A stretch of 64,000 nucleotides of DNA. Source: Panorpa germanica. Lineage: Eukaryota > Arthropoda > Insecta > Mecoptera > Panorpidae. Of this stretch, positions 37,951-51,707 are shown in pieces (position 1 is the stretch's first letter; each line of letters begins with the position of its first letter). The stretch is from positions 6,262,001 through 6,326,000 of the forward strand of contig OY783217.1 of the NCBI GenBank assembly GCA_963678705.1, in the 5' to 3' direction. Position numbers and translations under genes: made by a program. A model generated the notes under the pieces. That model was not told the origin of the DNA. It did no database searches and saw nothing but the letters and a program-made list of their open reading frames with translations.

Positions 37951-38475
37951 ATTTTTAAAACCTACTATACTTCATCTTTAATAGTGTGGCCGACCAATCC
38001 ATTATTGTGTCAAGGCTATTTCTCTCATTTCCTTCATCCATAAACTATGGATGTATTTGTACATGTGTATTGTGGATAATATCGACATCAAATGTATTAT
38101 GTATCACTTAGAGTGAATGTGTATGAATATATTATGTTCTAAATATACTTGTATGTATAAACTGTCAAATATTTCGATAAAATGTTTGTATAATTTAAAA
38201 TAAATATGTCTGCCGTGTTGACGTTGCTTACAAAAAGGGTTCAATAACCGTCAAACATAAAAAGATTGATTGACACTGTTATATAAACATACACTCATCA
38301 TATATACATATTAGATCGGATTAAATTTCGAAAAAAATCGACATATTGAACAAATAGGTTTAATATTAATTAATTCTGTTACTTTCTCTATTAAAAATTC
38401 ATGAAGAAATTTTTAATAACACAGTTTTAAGTAAATCTACTTGAAAAATTGTATAATGTAGCTGCTGGATCAACT
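37951..38475. other. AT-rich non-coding stretch
   Basis: It probably includes the undetected bodies of the flanking transposon fragments; nothing else is recognisable. Confidence 0.35.
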
Positions 38476-38721
38476 GAAAATAAAGAAAACAAAGTCAGTC
38501 CGCGTATGTTTGTGCTTGCAAAACTCGAAAAGTAGTCGATCGATTGACTTGAATTTTTGACACAACGTTGCATTCGAATACGCGTGTATTTTTATCGATT
38601 TCGATTCATTTCTTTCGTTTTTTTCTATTTTATGCTCTTCTATGTGTGTGAGTCTTTTATTTACGCTATCATTCATTTCATATCAGACTAAGCCACAGCA
38701 AGCATGCCCGAATTTAGCTAG
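38476..38721 (+). mobile_element. Helitron-like non-autonomous fragment with CTAG 3' end
   Basis: The fragment opens with GTCCGCGTATGTTTGTGC, then AACTCGAAAAG, GTCGATCGATTGACTTGAA and TTTTTGACAC. This is the style of the internal repeat of non-autonomous insect Helitrons (AACTCGA..., CCGATTT..., GAAATTT). It ends AAGCATGCCCGAATTTAG then CTAG and T (38718-38722). The terminal hairpin is poor. A short related piece lies near 63188-63225. Confidence 0.45.
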
Positions 38722-39229
38722 TACATTAATAAATGTTTTAATTTTTAAGTGGTCGGTGTACTTGGTTATTAGCCAGGATATGAAACGTAACAAAATGTAA
38801 AAATAATTCCCAGACAGAAAATTGTCTTGGAGTGCAGGTTTGAAACTTGAAAGTAGCGTTATTTATGCTTGGTGTACAAGGCTTGGTATACAAGCTAAGT
38901 GCACGGTTGCTACTAGAATAATATACAACACAACTCTAAACGACTAATAAAGCATTAAAATTATCTATCTAGTAGCTTATTTTCCAAGCGTTTTATGAAA
39001 TTTGGTATGCTTATTTTATAAGCGTAGCGCAAACTTGTTGAAAGAGTTAAATACATTCCTTTTCCAATTGGTACTAGCTAATCCTGCAAGGTTATTCAGC
39101 TTGGCTACATTTAATTTTGCACCAACCTCAATTAATAGGCTTAAAACTAGCTAATGCCTTGCAAAGATAGCTTTATAAAATCTAATTTCAAGATTCATTT
39201 CTACCAGGGATTATGTAAATTTTAATGTT
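38722..39229. other. Non-coding stretch
   Basis: No supported feature. Confidence 0.4.
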
Positions 39230-39297
39230 GTAATGTAAAGTGCGAAAAAAAAATCAAGGTCCTAAAAAGCGCGTCAAATTAAAATAAAATAAAAAAA
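39230..39297 (+). mobile_element. Diverged LINE tail fragment
   Basis: GTGCGAAAAA, then AAGGTCCTAAAAAGCGCGTC and an A-rich end, match the 3' tail found at 25380, 45220 and 63777, though with more changes. The 5' limit is uncertain. Confidence 0.5.
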
Positions 39298-40239
39298 GGT
39301 TATTTATTACAATACCATATACTGCTGTTAATGTTAAAATTACTGATAGTGTAACGCTGCAAATAATTACTTTCCTTTCCTTTTACTTTCATCGTATATT
39401 TGTTGACAAGGTCAGAAACTTTCTGAAAGTTATATACTGCGTAACAATAAAGCCAACGTCTTAATATAAATTTAATGATCCTTTGTTAACACGGCCATTA
39501 TCGCACACACTCACACAGAATGCCTATTACGAGTTAGTTACAACAACCCATCACAAAAAGTACTCAAGTAATCCATGTAAAACACGTCGTAACTATGCTA
39601 AGTGTTATAAAAGAAGAATCCAAATTAATTGTCAGCCCTCTACTTAACCCTTGTACTTTGACATTAACTTTATGTAGATGTTACGGTCTAATTCCGGTTA
39701 GTAACAATGAAGATACAATGTTAACATGAATTACAATAAAATATATTAGATAAATAACGTATATGTCATACTATAAAGTCCAGTTTGTCCTTTTATAAGT
39801 ACGAGTTTATATGCAAACTCGAAGGAATTCAAGAAATGTTATGAAGCATTTAATAAAGAGAGGTTTCTATCCAACAACTGCCGTCCAGTAAGACCCATCA
39901 ACCCATCTCACTTCTACCTATTTTTGACAACATCTTTCTTCTCTTTTACTCGTATTTCTGAATTCTATATATATATACTCATTCCTACTTATGAATTATT
40001 CACTAAGATATTTTCCATGTCCGTGTGTAGGCATATTTACTGATGAATGTGTAGTCTTTCTTCTGCAAATGATTTTGGTGAATCGAAGTTTTGCGAGTGA
40101 AACCAATGGTTAAGAATAATCTATGTCTAAGTTGTATATTTTGCGAGATTTTTAGTTTTTAATATTCTATGTATTAGTAATACTCAACAACTCATGATTG
40201 TAGTTATACCTTAACTACATCTCTTTAAGATAACAAACC
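39298..40239. other. AT-rich non-coding stretch
   Basis: No supported gene. Confidence 0.45.
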
Positions 40240-40432
40240 TACCATGTTGTCATATCGCTCTATCCTGAATAATCATGTTTTTTTCCTTTTCTAATTTCTT
40301 TCCACGTCGAAAGGAACTATATTTAATCATTTACAATCTAACACTCGACACTCGTTGGTAACATTAAATATTTAATACTCCACACCAGAATATATTAAAC
40401 ATATTTATTTTAACGACGTGTGCACCGCTCAA
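40240..40432 (+). repeat. Dispersed repeat, family Z1, copy 1
   Basis: ATATCGCTCTATCCTGAATAA resembles ATTTCGCTCTATCTTCAGTAA in the copy at 51708-51912. Further shared blocks are an ATTTACAATCTAA-type block, a GAATATATTAAA block and an end reading GTGCACCGCT against GTGCATCGCT. No ORF or terminal repeat recognised. Confidence 0.55.
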
Positions 40433-40950
40433 ACAATAAAAATTTTTGCTATGAGAAATACAGCGGAATATATAGCGTCGCTATTAAATGACGGCTAAAC
40501 ATGGCCACGGTGAACACAACGCAATTGCAAGCATTAAAGTCTAATACACTACAATCCAGAGTTTACTATTGTGTATTTCTTAATATGTGTTGGTTTTATG
40601 GAGACAAGAAGCAGAATTTACGCTTCTCTTCTAAAATAGCACTTGCGATATTATTTCTACAAGATCCCAGATACAAAACTTTAATTTTTTAAATTAAACA
40701 ATCTATTGAAAATACTATACTATTCTTCTAGCATTAGTCTATGGTCAGTAACCTTTCGTTTTTTTAAGAACCAGATTGTAAAATTATTAAGGTAGAAAGG
40801 TCAGGATGCTAATTCGAAGATATTTACATGAGTATTTCTACTTGAAATGCAACAAGAAAGTGATATCTTTACATAATACACTTCCATAAAAATATTTCCA
40901 TTTATTAATAAACATATTATAGAACTGGATAAATATTGTACTAACACGAA
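40433..40950. other. AT-rich non-coding stretch
   Basis: No supported gene. The 63-codon frame from 40501 shows no domain. Confidence 0.4.
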
Positions 40951-40993
40951 GCATGCCAGATTTGGCCCGCGGGACGTATATTGCCGACGTCTG
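40951..40993 (+). mobile_element. hAT-like terminal fragment
   Basis: GGCCCGCGGGACG followed by TTGCCGACGTCTG is very like the 3' end of widespread hAT elements (GGCCCGCGGG...TTGCCGACCCCTG). If CTG is the end, the 8-bp duplication would be CTATGTGC (40994-41001), but no upstream copy was seen. Confidence 0.5.
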
Positions 40994-43900
40994 CTATGTG
41001 CTATAAAAAAGTCCTTAATCCTAATCAACAATCTTACTTATAAACAAACCCTTCCAAAATGTATTTCAATACATAACCAGATAGATCCAAAATGATAAAA
41101 AAAAAATACTATAAACTTTTTAAAAAACATAGAAACACATAAATATTTTAAATTTAACTTATGAACTTAAAATGTATAAAAAAGTACATTTTATATAATT
41201 AATGTTTAAAGCCATGTGTAGTACTGATAAAAGCCACTAGGGGTTTTCCCTTGATAGATATTAGTATCATCTAAGGGCGGAAGTATATTACATACTGTAA
41301 GCTTTACCCTACAAAAGCTCTAAGCTATAAATTTATTCAGCTATTAACGTCATGACGTCACAAAAAGGCGTGGTAAATAAATATATTTTGTTGTGAATTT
41401 ATAACTTTTAAATAAATATGCTATTTAAATTCCATTACTGAAAATTCACTAGTTATTTAGGATATAAGTGATAGTATACATTAATGTACTTATTTCAAAT
41501 TCGAATGATTACAAAGATTTAAAACGACAACATCGCTTACTGATAAATAAAGAAGGGAGGTAATGTTTCGCCGAAATCTAGGGAGACTCCAATCTAGTAA
41601 ATAGTGACTGTGAACACAATTAAAATTATCCTGAGACCAAAAATAAAAGTAATTTTCTGCCAAAATAGTAAATATAATTCGTTATAATAAAATCTGGTAA
41701 TGTTTTTATTTTATGGACCACAAAATATTAGTTGCTTTGGACTTTATACTTTCTCTATTTTTCTTAAAATATCTTCCTGTATCCTAATACGTACAGGATT
41801 ATCGAATATCAATATAGTTTTGACTGAAACACCAAAGATAAATCCTAGATATTTTACATAGATTTTAAGTTTGGACGCATTAGATAAATTAACGGAAAAG
41901 TATTTCGTTGTTCTAATAAGTGCAGGATTTAATGAATCCCCGTAGACTACAGAATTTAATTTACCCATTTTCTTCATATCCAATTCCCTTTTTAACTGCT
42001 CCGTAGCTTAAGAAATATTTAAAAAAAAAAAAATGTCTCAAACGTAGTTTGATTAAAGAATATGCTGAAACGAAGAATACCTGATTAAAGAGAGGCGACT
42101 ATAAATATAATTCTATAAGATATCTGGCTTTCTTTATTTTAGAAACATTATTTTAAAATATTAAGTTTTTATCAATGCGTAATAACGTACTCGTATATTA
42201 AGATAAAGACACTTTTAACTTTATGTTAAAAATGAATGAAAATATAAAATGATGAAGTAATCAATTTTAAATCATAAATTTCCATTTAAAGAAATAAACG
42301 AATGCAAGACAAAGAAACACGTTTTTCATATTTGTTTTCCTTTGACAATATTTTATCTACAACACGTAGAAAAGTTTTTAGTTTTCAACAGCTGTAGTAG
42401 TAAACTGCAGTTGTCTTCTAGTTCTAACAAACTGTATAAATCAAAAATGTCGTTTTCGCTATTAGTTATTCAAATATAAAGTTATTTATTTTGTGAAGGT
42501 AGTCGCTGTGTAATAAAAACCAGGGAGAAACACCCTTAGACAAATAAATCTTAACGATGCTTATTTTACGTTTTTATATGCTGAGTAATGCAAATATTAT
42601 TACTAGTTATCACGTGGCAGTAAAAGATAATGCGAAACTGGAAACGTTGTCCTATTTACCAGGAAGTTATAAGTTATTTGGGTATATTTGACCCTACGCA
42701 CTTGCTTTTTAAGCACGCGGTGACATATGTTTTATAAGGACCAAGTATTGGGTTTTGTTGGATGTTAATATAATTTCAAGTTTAAATTATTTGTACTGGA
42801 AGATTCAGTAGCCGACTACGGTTAACTACTGCAAATATGAAGATGAAAAATTGTAAATTACGTTATTTTTACAAGTAGATATTGTAAACGAAAATGATTA
42901 GATATGTAAAACATAATTAGTAATTTAATTTAGGTTATACAAGACTTAGTACGTTTTAACAAATATTTGTAAAAAACTACATAACATTTCTCAGTGCTTT
43001 TATTAAGATTTGATTTCAGCTGAAAATTTGCACAGTGATACCTGAAGGATATGTAAATAATAAATCGCATGGTTTGCCTTGGTACAGGAGGTAATGCGCG
43101 TAAGACAAAGTTGAAAATATTTCAAATATTACATGAGCTACAGCGAGAGCGCTACGATCAGCAATAAGTGCGAGTGAGAGAGTGCATTTTGCACTGGAGT
43201 ACCAAGAAAGATCAGGCAATCATGCAATTCCTTATTTATCTATGCTTAAGATATCACCGAACAAAATTTCAGCTAATATCAAACACTTTATTAAAATGAG
43301 TAATTGGCTCTCTGGTCATTATATTAAAAATCATAAAAGTAGGTGAAATTTGAAGGAATTAATATCATAGGTAGAAAATGAACATTGGAATTAGATTAGG
43401 GAAAGCTAAGCTTTTAATACAAGAAAATTTCTATATGAAAAGAAGAAAATAAACATTGGAATCAGCTTGTGGCAAACTAGCTAGTCTGAATCTTCCTTTT
43501 TTACCTTGGATGTATCTTATAGATTAACTATATATATATATTATACCGATGTATTTGTAGTTTAACTTGTACATAATTTAAAACTTGCATTCTTAAAACA
43601 TTATAAAGGTTGTAGTATATGTGTTACATATACAAATCTTGTTTTGTGGTAATTTTTCTTTTAAATTAGTTCTCTAGCACTTCCGTTTAAATTTATTTGT
43701 AATCGCCCTTTGCTATATATTTATTATACAGTTTCAATTAGCAAGAGTTAGTTATTATTCTTTGTAAACCTCTGCACAAAGGCTAAATTATACTAATTCA
43801 TGATTAAATTATACACTACTTAAGTATTTAAAATGAGAATCACGTTACGAATACAATTAAATTATAAAAGTATCATATTTAACTTCATCTAGTTGATTAC

Positions 43901-44849
43901 CGCCTTCTCCATAAACTGCGGAGCTCTAGTGTTTGCAGTACGAACCCCAGTGCATGTTGTTTTGTTGTGTTTCTCTTTGCTCAAAGCTCAGATTGTTTCC
44001 CTAACCCCCTAACCACCCTATTCTCTCAAGGGTGGGGTACACCACGAACCTGTCACCACGAGATTTCTGCTCTTCTCTTTGTAGGGATACATTGTAACCC
44101 ATATCCTTCAGTAACAATAACTGTTCCAGAAAAATAGGATATACTCGCGTTATGTAGGTTGTAGTACACTGTATAACATGGAGATTTCAAGATTCAAGTT
44201 TCCAGTACATATCCAGATAACAAGGGAACTTACTTTTTGGTATTCTCTAACGCTGGTAGAATGTTGATATAGAAATACAACTATGATTTTTACGATACTA
44301 AAGGGCGTTATAGCATCCACATTTGGTATATAACGTCCTGTAGCATTTATGATGTGTGTGCGGCGGGTGTATGTGTGATTTCTTTGAAGATTCGAATCTG
44401 AATACAAAATATCTCATACCGTGAGAAATGTGGTTAACTTGGAGAAAGCTTTCATTTGTGAACAAAATATTAGATCTATATTTTCAATAAATGATTTTAT
44501 TATAATACTTGAATTTATACTCATACCATGATAGTCGTAGTCCGGAAAAACAAAATTTAGACGGCATATTTTAAAGCTGGTGTTGCTGAGATCGAGACAT
44601 TAAAATATTCAAGAGGATCTTTATACAACTATGCGAAACATACCGTCCTGGTGTAGATATATTGTATAAGGTTATTAGGCGTGTACGATATAAAAAAAAT
44701 TATAACGTAAGAAAAGCATTGTTTTAAATTATAAACTTTTCCAAGTATTACATAATTTCTTTTGCGTACCAAGGAAACGGTGGATTGTACATATATATAT
44801 ATAACAAAACTAAGGTACAAGATAATATACATATACAAGGTATAAATAA
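40994..44849. other. AT-rich non-coding stretch
   Basis: No supported gene. TCATGACGTCAC near 41351 is a CRE-like palindrome. About 43900-44100 is less AT-rich, with C-rich and G-rich patches and no recognised element. A TATATATATA run lies near 43530. Confidence 0.45.
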
Positions 44850-44948
44850 TTTTTATGTATTATAAAATGTAATATTTGTTTATATTTTAAAATAGCAAGA
44901 AGGCTGAATAAGCCATAGCTTAATAAATAAATTTAAAAAAAAAAAAAA
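44850..44948 (+). mobile_element. LINE tail with hairpin and poly(A)
   Basis: GCAAGAAGGCTGAATAAGCC (GGCT and AGCC pair) is followed by ATAGCTTAATAAATAAA and a run of 14 A's. This is the usual form of a non-LTR element's 3' end. It directly abuts the next LINE fragment. The body is unrecognised. Confidence 0.5.
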
Positions 44949-45296
44949 TTGAGGTACAAGAAGATATGTGCAATTGTGGAGAAGGGGTAGCAGATCTAGA
45001 ACTTTTGATTTTCCAATGTACAGAAACGGAAGCCTGCAGAAATAATTTGTACAGAGCTTTGGTAAAAAATGGAGTGGAGTTGCCAACGAGTATGCTGGAA
45101 CTACTAAGATATCCAAAGTGGCCAGTGTGCTTAGTGATATACAGGATATGGAAGATAGCGGGTTTAAAAGTATAGGTGTAATAATAAATGAAATGTAAAT
45201 ATGTAAAATGTAAATAAAATGAATTAAGACGGGCGAAAAAAGGACCATGGTCTTAAGAAGCCCGTGAATTATTATTAATAATAATAATAACAAAAC
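44949..45296 (+). mobile_element. R1/I-like LINE, ORF2 C-terminus with hairpin 3' tail
   Basis: An open frame from about 44952 to the TAG at 45173-45175 reads CNCGEGVADLELLIFQC (C-x-C-G...C motif). This is followed by RNNLYRALVKNGVELP, then ELLRYPKWPVCLVIYRIWK and AGLKV: the typical C-terminal tail of R1/I-type LINE ORF2 proteins. The ATG at 44966 is internal, not a true start. The 3' UTR ends in nested palindromes (ACGGGC with GCCCGT around GGACCATGGTC, 45229-45266) and an ATT/AAT simple-repeat end. The minus-strand 140-codon frame over the same bases is its shadow. Confidence 0.75.
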
Positions 45297-47619
45297 TAAC
45301 ACTTAAGCTGTTTAGTTAATGATAAGAGAGCCGAATAGAAATAAGACTATACAAATTTACGAGGTTTTGTTCAACAAAATTCAAGCAAACTCTTAAATAG
45401 CAAAAATAACAACACTTACATTTATTTTTTCTGTAGCTATATTTCACAAATTGTCCTCTTCAACCTAATATTATCATGTATATACTAGTGATATAAATAG
45501 TGATACTGATATAAATTCTATAACTGGTTTATTTGTAGGGCGATATATGTTTGTGTCTAATGGCATGACAATACCAAGTACAGTTATTACAATACCATAT
45601 ATATACAATTGTATATCGTGCAGCGAAATTCACTAAAGTACTCCATAGAGTTCCACAGGTACTAAGTACTTAAAAGTCTCTGTTTTAAATGATAAAGATA
45701 AATGTAAAGGCGAATAGTTTAATAAACTATATATTAAGATACTATTCTCTCCAAGACTCTAGTTATAATTGTACGAAAGTCAGCGGCGATCCTGATTATA
45801 GAGAACGTTCATGTGAACCTCTTCAGCTTCTATTTCTCACACTGAGAGAAATAACAAGCGAATTTCGCTTCGCTTAATATCATCATTTAAAATTACACCG
45901 TTATAAGTAAGACTTCATAAAGACTAAATAAATTATGTTTTAACAAACCCAGTAAACAAAAGAATTCATTCGTTAAATGAACTTAGAATATTAAATAATT
46001 CATAATTATTATTTTTTCTTCTTTAATCTCTTTTTCTTAATTATAATTTCTAATTAAACATCTTTACATTTATTTTAAATGTGTTTGATGTTTGAATCGT
46101 AAACATTACGAGGGTTGGGTAACCACAATATTATCCAACCCTGTGCTTTATATACGAACAGTATTCTTACATAAAAATATACATAATACAAATAGCAAAG
46201 AAGGTTCTGTATAAATATATAATAATATCGCATATAACTCTAGAACAAAGAACGCCAAAATACGATGAAGAACATCGAGAAGCAGGGAATATCAGCCTGA
46301 ATAAAAACCCGTTGTAGAAATTCTCAAAAGCAAAAAAATATTGTTTTCCTTGGTTTTTTTATGGGCTTAGGCCCCCCAGATTATTTTACATATTTTAAAT
46401 ATAGTTGAAATCTCTGAATAAATCAATATTACACTACGATCATGGTTTTAAAAATTTATTTACATTTTTTTAAATAAACTTTTCAAAACATATTCTATAA
46501 ATAGTTTTCACAATATTCTTTGTGTGTATTTTTATATCTTTTGGAGTAAATAAAAGTTATGTACGAGTATTTGTTTTGGATAAACAAAAACATCAGCTAA
46601 TGTTTATATTTAGAAATAAGAATTTCTTTTTACGAGTGTACATACGAGAATAAATGTTTATTAAACAAAAATATATTTTTATGCGCTTATCTAAATAAAA
46701 AACAATCAGGAAAATCAAGTTGGAGCTAATTAATAATGGGTCTGTGTAATTAGTTAGTTTCAGTATGCTATTAAATTTTTAGTTTTAATTTTAGTTTTTG
46801 TTTCAATAGTGCGTTACTAATATAATTTGTTTAAAATTAGCTGATCCAATAGGCGTTGTCTTGCCCATTTTCAATAAATGTTTTCACAATTCAACTGAAA
46901 ATAAACAACTGAATCAATTCTTCGTCACTTCTAACTTGATTCACAATTTGACAATCAGCTGTCAAACGGCATTTGAGCACATAGTAATAAAATCACATAG
47001 TAAGAAGCACTATCAGTTCTTTCAATTTTCCGGGTAAATTATTTAAGTTTTTTTTCTCTAAAAACCGTATTCAGACTATTACGAACATTTACAAAAAAAA
47101 TCGATCAGTCGTTCTCAAGTGAGGGGCATGCATTTAATATAATGATTTTAAATTCATTATTTTTACAATCCGATAACTAATTGTATTTTGAAAAATTATA
47201 GTTCGATAAAAAACAAATGTTTAGAAAGTATGGATATACAATTAAAACATATTCACAGAATGATTACGCATATTGTCATATTCTATCCTATTCTTGCAAC
47301 TAAAATATTAAATTAATTTAAATAAAATTATATTTAATATTAAAATAAAGTCATGTATTATATTTATTCCTCATCACACTCCGAGTTCTTGCATTTACTT
47401 CACCCTCATTCACCCCCGCCACTGGATCTAATTTTGCCATTTTCAATATAGAGAACTCTTTGTTCATATTTACGATTCTAAATTAATTTTTCGACAATAA
47501 TACTTTTTTTAGAAATTGTAGAGTCTTTCTCTATAAAATACATACATATATTCAATAAGCAAATATCAAAGTAAAGCTAAATAGTAAACAAATCCTGACA
47601 TGCTAATAGTACTAGACTC
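45297..47619. other. AT-rich non-coding stretch
   Basis: No supported gene. AGGGTTGG and CCAACCCT form an inverted repeat at about 46112-46142. Near 47418 the minus strand reads CAGTGGCGGGGGTG, a hAT-like start without a partner. Confidence 0.45.
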
Positions 47620-47641
47620 GTGTGTGTGTGTGTGTGTGTGG
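47620..47641. repeat. (TG)n microsatellite
   Basis: About ten to eleven TG units. Confidence 0.95.
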
Positions 47642-50600
47642 GTACATGTACTTGTATATAGTCAGTGAATTTTAATTTAAATCGATGGTGACAAACAAAG
47701 AGACAAGAGCTTTCAAGTGTGGTTTCCAATTTGCATACATTGAACGAACGGCCAATGCATGTTTCCTCGCGTAAAACAAACTTGTTTTATCTGTTCGTAC
47801 CCCTCCTCATTGTCCTCCTCCTCGTCCTCCTCGTACGTAGAGCTTTGTTGTTATAAGGGATGTTACATACACATCGCCATAAATCATTTTCAACTTTATT
47901 TTCACATATATTTTCATGTTTTTTTTCTTATCATAATTTTATTTAAATTAGATAAAATAATCTATTGAATATATTGGCAGAGTGTTGCGGTGAACCTTTT
48001 TTTGGGTGGTTTTATTTTTTTTCTGCATTACCTTAAAGGCTCATATTTGATTATATTCACTTAATATTATATATGGCAATTGTAAAGTAGGAGAGTTCTA
48101 CAACGGTTACTTTTCATGTATAAAATTTAGTTTACTACATAAATTATGGGGCTTTCTCTCTCTCTCTCTCTCAATATAAAGAAAGTTGTAAATATGATTC
48201 TAGGTGAATTCATCGCAAAGTGGTTCAACAAGGGGAAGCGAGGAGTAGTGACACAAAAAGCACAAATTGGAGAGTAGCATGAGTATTGGGACTGTGCAAT
48301 TAACTGTTAATGATACAAAAAAGGAGTAAAAAGTAAGAACAAGGAAGAGCAACATATGGATCATCTAGAAATCAATGCGGTTAAGTTCATTTTAGTTATT
48401 AAATGATACACTTGTTTTTTTTATAGCTTCTGAATTTGATTATGTTCTCCAATGTACTATAAGAAACACTAACTCTTTTGATTTTTCTCATATAATGAGG
48501 ATGATTTTACAATGGAGGGAGAGAGTTGAAGAACCAAACTGAAGAAAACATTAAATTAGCTAAACAATAAATGACTCATGAAAAATTAAGATTCAGGAAG
48601 AAAATTAAGGAGATAAAATAATAGGATAAAGCAGATGAAACGGACGAAAGCCCACGAGAGGTAATATGGACAGAAAAAATGAAGAATCTTACGATTTACT
48701 GTATTGGTATGAATTGAATTGCAATAAACTAATCAAGTATCCTAAATATACCAAGCAAGGAAAAACAAACAATTCACGGACAATGATATGAATTGTCTTT
48801 ACGTAAATTCAATTTATCAATACACAATGCACATCAATAGTGTGCATACAATACGTTTTAACTTTTATTGAACTATATTTCAATGATTCTCTCAAAAATT
48901 CAACGAGACAACTGAAACGGAAAATAGAAAAAAACAACTAGCTATTTTATTATTAGTTTTAATTAAACAAGAGTTGTTTAATTGCTTCAGCTGTACATGA
49001 TGTAACTTTGTGGAATAAAAGTGTAACAGTTATTATAAAAAGCACGTGTAATATCAGTAATTAGAGTTTCTTTGTTCTGTTGATGCCTGAACTAAATAAA
49101 CATTTTTGTTTTTATAATAAGCGAAGCTACAAAAGCAGTAATTAGGGAAAAATGATCAACATCACTGTAAAATTAATAATGAAGCAAACACGGCAAATAT
49201 TTTGTGAGCGTAACATAAATTGAAAATAATATTTCGTCATTTTTATTTCATACATAATAACGAATATTAAGATAATATTAAAACCTGGGTGTACGAGTAT
49301 ATTAGAGTTATTTTTTTCGTTACTTTACCACTCAGATTATAGAGTTAAATAGAAAATTTCAATTTTGGAATTCATCTTAGTAAACCAAAGGTAAATTACA
49401 AGATTGAAAAGAAGAGACAATAATCAAAAAATGTGTTGTGAAATTTTTTTGCGAAACTGGATTTTATATTTTATTAATTGTATTACTTCTATAGCATCGT
49501 TGGAAATAAATTTAGACGACGAAATTATGGGAGATAACAGTAAAGTAATTTTACTGGTATCGCGTAATATTTTTATGCAGTTTTTAACTTAAAATCAATT
49601 ATAAACCAGAAGCGATCTAGATTATCTACTTCGTTTAATCGATTTTAGTTAACTTTGTTAATAGATATGTAGTTTGGTTAATAAAGTTTAGTTTATGATA
49701 TAATTATGTAACTTTTACCTGTTATGAATTAACTGTCCTGTTAACACGTCCTTATAGACTAGTAGTTTATTAAAACAACTTACCTAGAAATAAAGAAAAA
49801 AATGTGTAATAATTTGTTCAATTTATTGCAAATTTCATGTATGAATCAAGGATAACACTTAGATGGTTGTTTACTTAAAACCTTATCTCAGCATCAAGGA
49901 TACAACATCCATATGACATCACATAAATGTCAGAAGTATATTTTGTTTAAATGGAAATTTATTTACTCGTACATATTAAAGTTGTAAAGCCATCTATCTG
50001 AAGTGTGCAGCTTTTATTGTTTTCATATTAAATATATTTGATGTTTCCTATGTTTAAATAAAAAAGTGTCGTAGACACTTCACCCACAAACCCACAACGC
50101 AACTTCTTCTAGACTGCCCTGCGCGTTTCTTTTCGTTTTAGACACCGATCGCACAAAACATTGCGTCACTCATTACGCTACCAACATCCACGAACGTTAC
50201 TTTTCATACTCAAACGCTTTTTAATCTAAATCATTGAGTCTACCTAATGATTATTACATCCATCAAAAAATACCACAAGAAGTTAGCTACTTTGAAGAAG
50301 ATTTTAAGTTTAGTCTTTAGAAATAAGTGGCACATCACATTTCAATCCAAACCATAAAGAGAATATAATTTATAAAGTGTATTAATTAATGTAGTGTAAA
50401 ACATATTTATATATGAAAAACAAAGAATTAATTAGGCGAGATAAATAAATTTAGAATTTATATTTATAAATATCCATTACATCAATTAAAAATTTTGTAT
50501 GATTTTTGGTATAATGACAAATAAATTAACTGATGAGTTATAAAGGATAATCATTGCTCGATCAATTAAAATCAAATGAATTAATAAATACATGACGCAT

Positions 50601-51707
50601 GTGTATTTATGTAATCAATTAGTGATTACAACAGTGATGCCAATTGTATACTCTGTGTAAACCAACAAATTGTGCAAATATAGTAATAATATAAATATAA
50701 TAATGGGAACAGTGAAGTAGATAATTATACAATGTATAGTAATATTAGATTTTCAAATAAAACATAAAGTCAGAATTCATTTTATTTTTGATAATGTTTT
50801 TAAAAATTTCCACCAATGACAATAGTTTCATAGTAGTTATATTTTGTCGAAAAAAATTTCGTCTAAACATATGAATCTTATGACAGGTATATAATAATAC
50901 TAGATGTTGACAATTGCGATATCTAAGTAAAAATATTTTATATAAAACCGCTTCTAACTTTTAAACAAATAATTTGAAAAAAAATGTTGTTGTTTACATA
51001 TTTTATACAATTCATGTTGCTTTCATTTATCGTAAAAATATTTAAATTATAATAGTTGATTACTTAGATATTGCATTTACAGCATTTGTTAAGAAAAATA
51101 CATTTTTATAACACCTAGTATTTTTGAAAAGGCTGATTCGTTCTTCAATCAAACATATCATATGGGTATAGATTAAGGTCATTCTATTTATGAGTATTTA
51201 CATTATTATTAGTTTAATTTTGAATTTTCCCGCAAAGTGCTCTGTTTATACAACTAAAAGTTTTTCGTTTTATTATATACATATTTCAATAATGACATGT
51301 GTCAAAATATAATTAAAATATATATTATTTTATTTTACCATTTTGGTTTGTTTTAGATTTCATAATAAATTTGCATATTCAAAAATAATTGATGTTTATT
51401 TCATTTCATTATCATCAATATTTCAATATTCGAATGACATTCATTTTTATTAATTTATATTACTGTTTAATTATATTATGAAAAATAAATTAATTAAAAA
51501 TGTCACAATGTAAAATACATATACATAATCATATACAGCATTAGACATGTCCTTAATATGTGTTATTTGATAGAATTCTGACTCAAACAATAAGTGGAAA
51601 AATTAAATTTGGGGTTACACGTTCAATAAAAAAAAAGTTAACTTTAAATTATAACAATCAATAAGAGAAAGACTTTTCATAAATTACAATTTATTATTTA
51701 GTTTCAA
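47642..51707. other. AT-rich non-coding stretch
   Basis: No supported gene. A (CT)n tract lies at 48155-48172. The segment 49000-51700 is nearly pure AT-rich DNA. Confidence 0.5.

Noticed and set aside
44880..45302. 140-codon minus-strand ORF, hydrophobic
   Set aside because: Shadow of the plus-strand LINE ORF end; the leucine and isoleucine runs come from poly(A) and ATT repeats read backwards.
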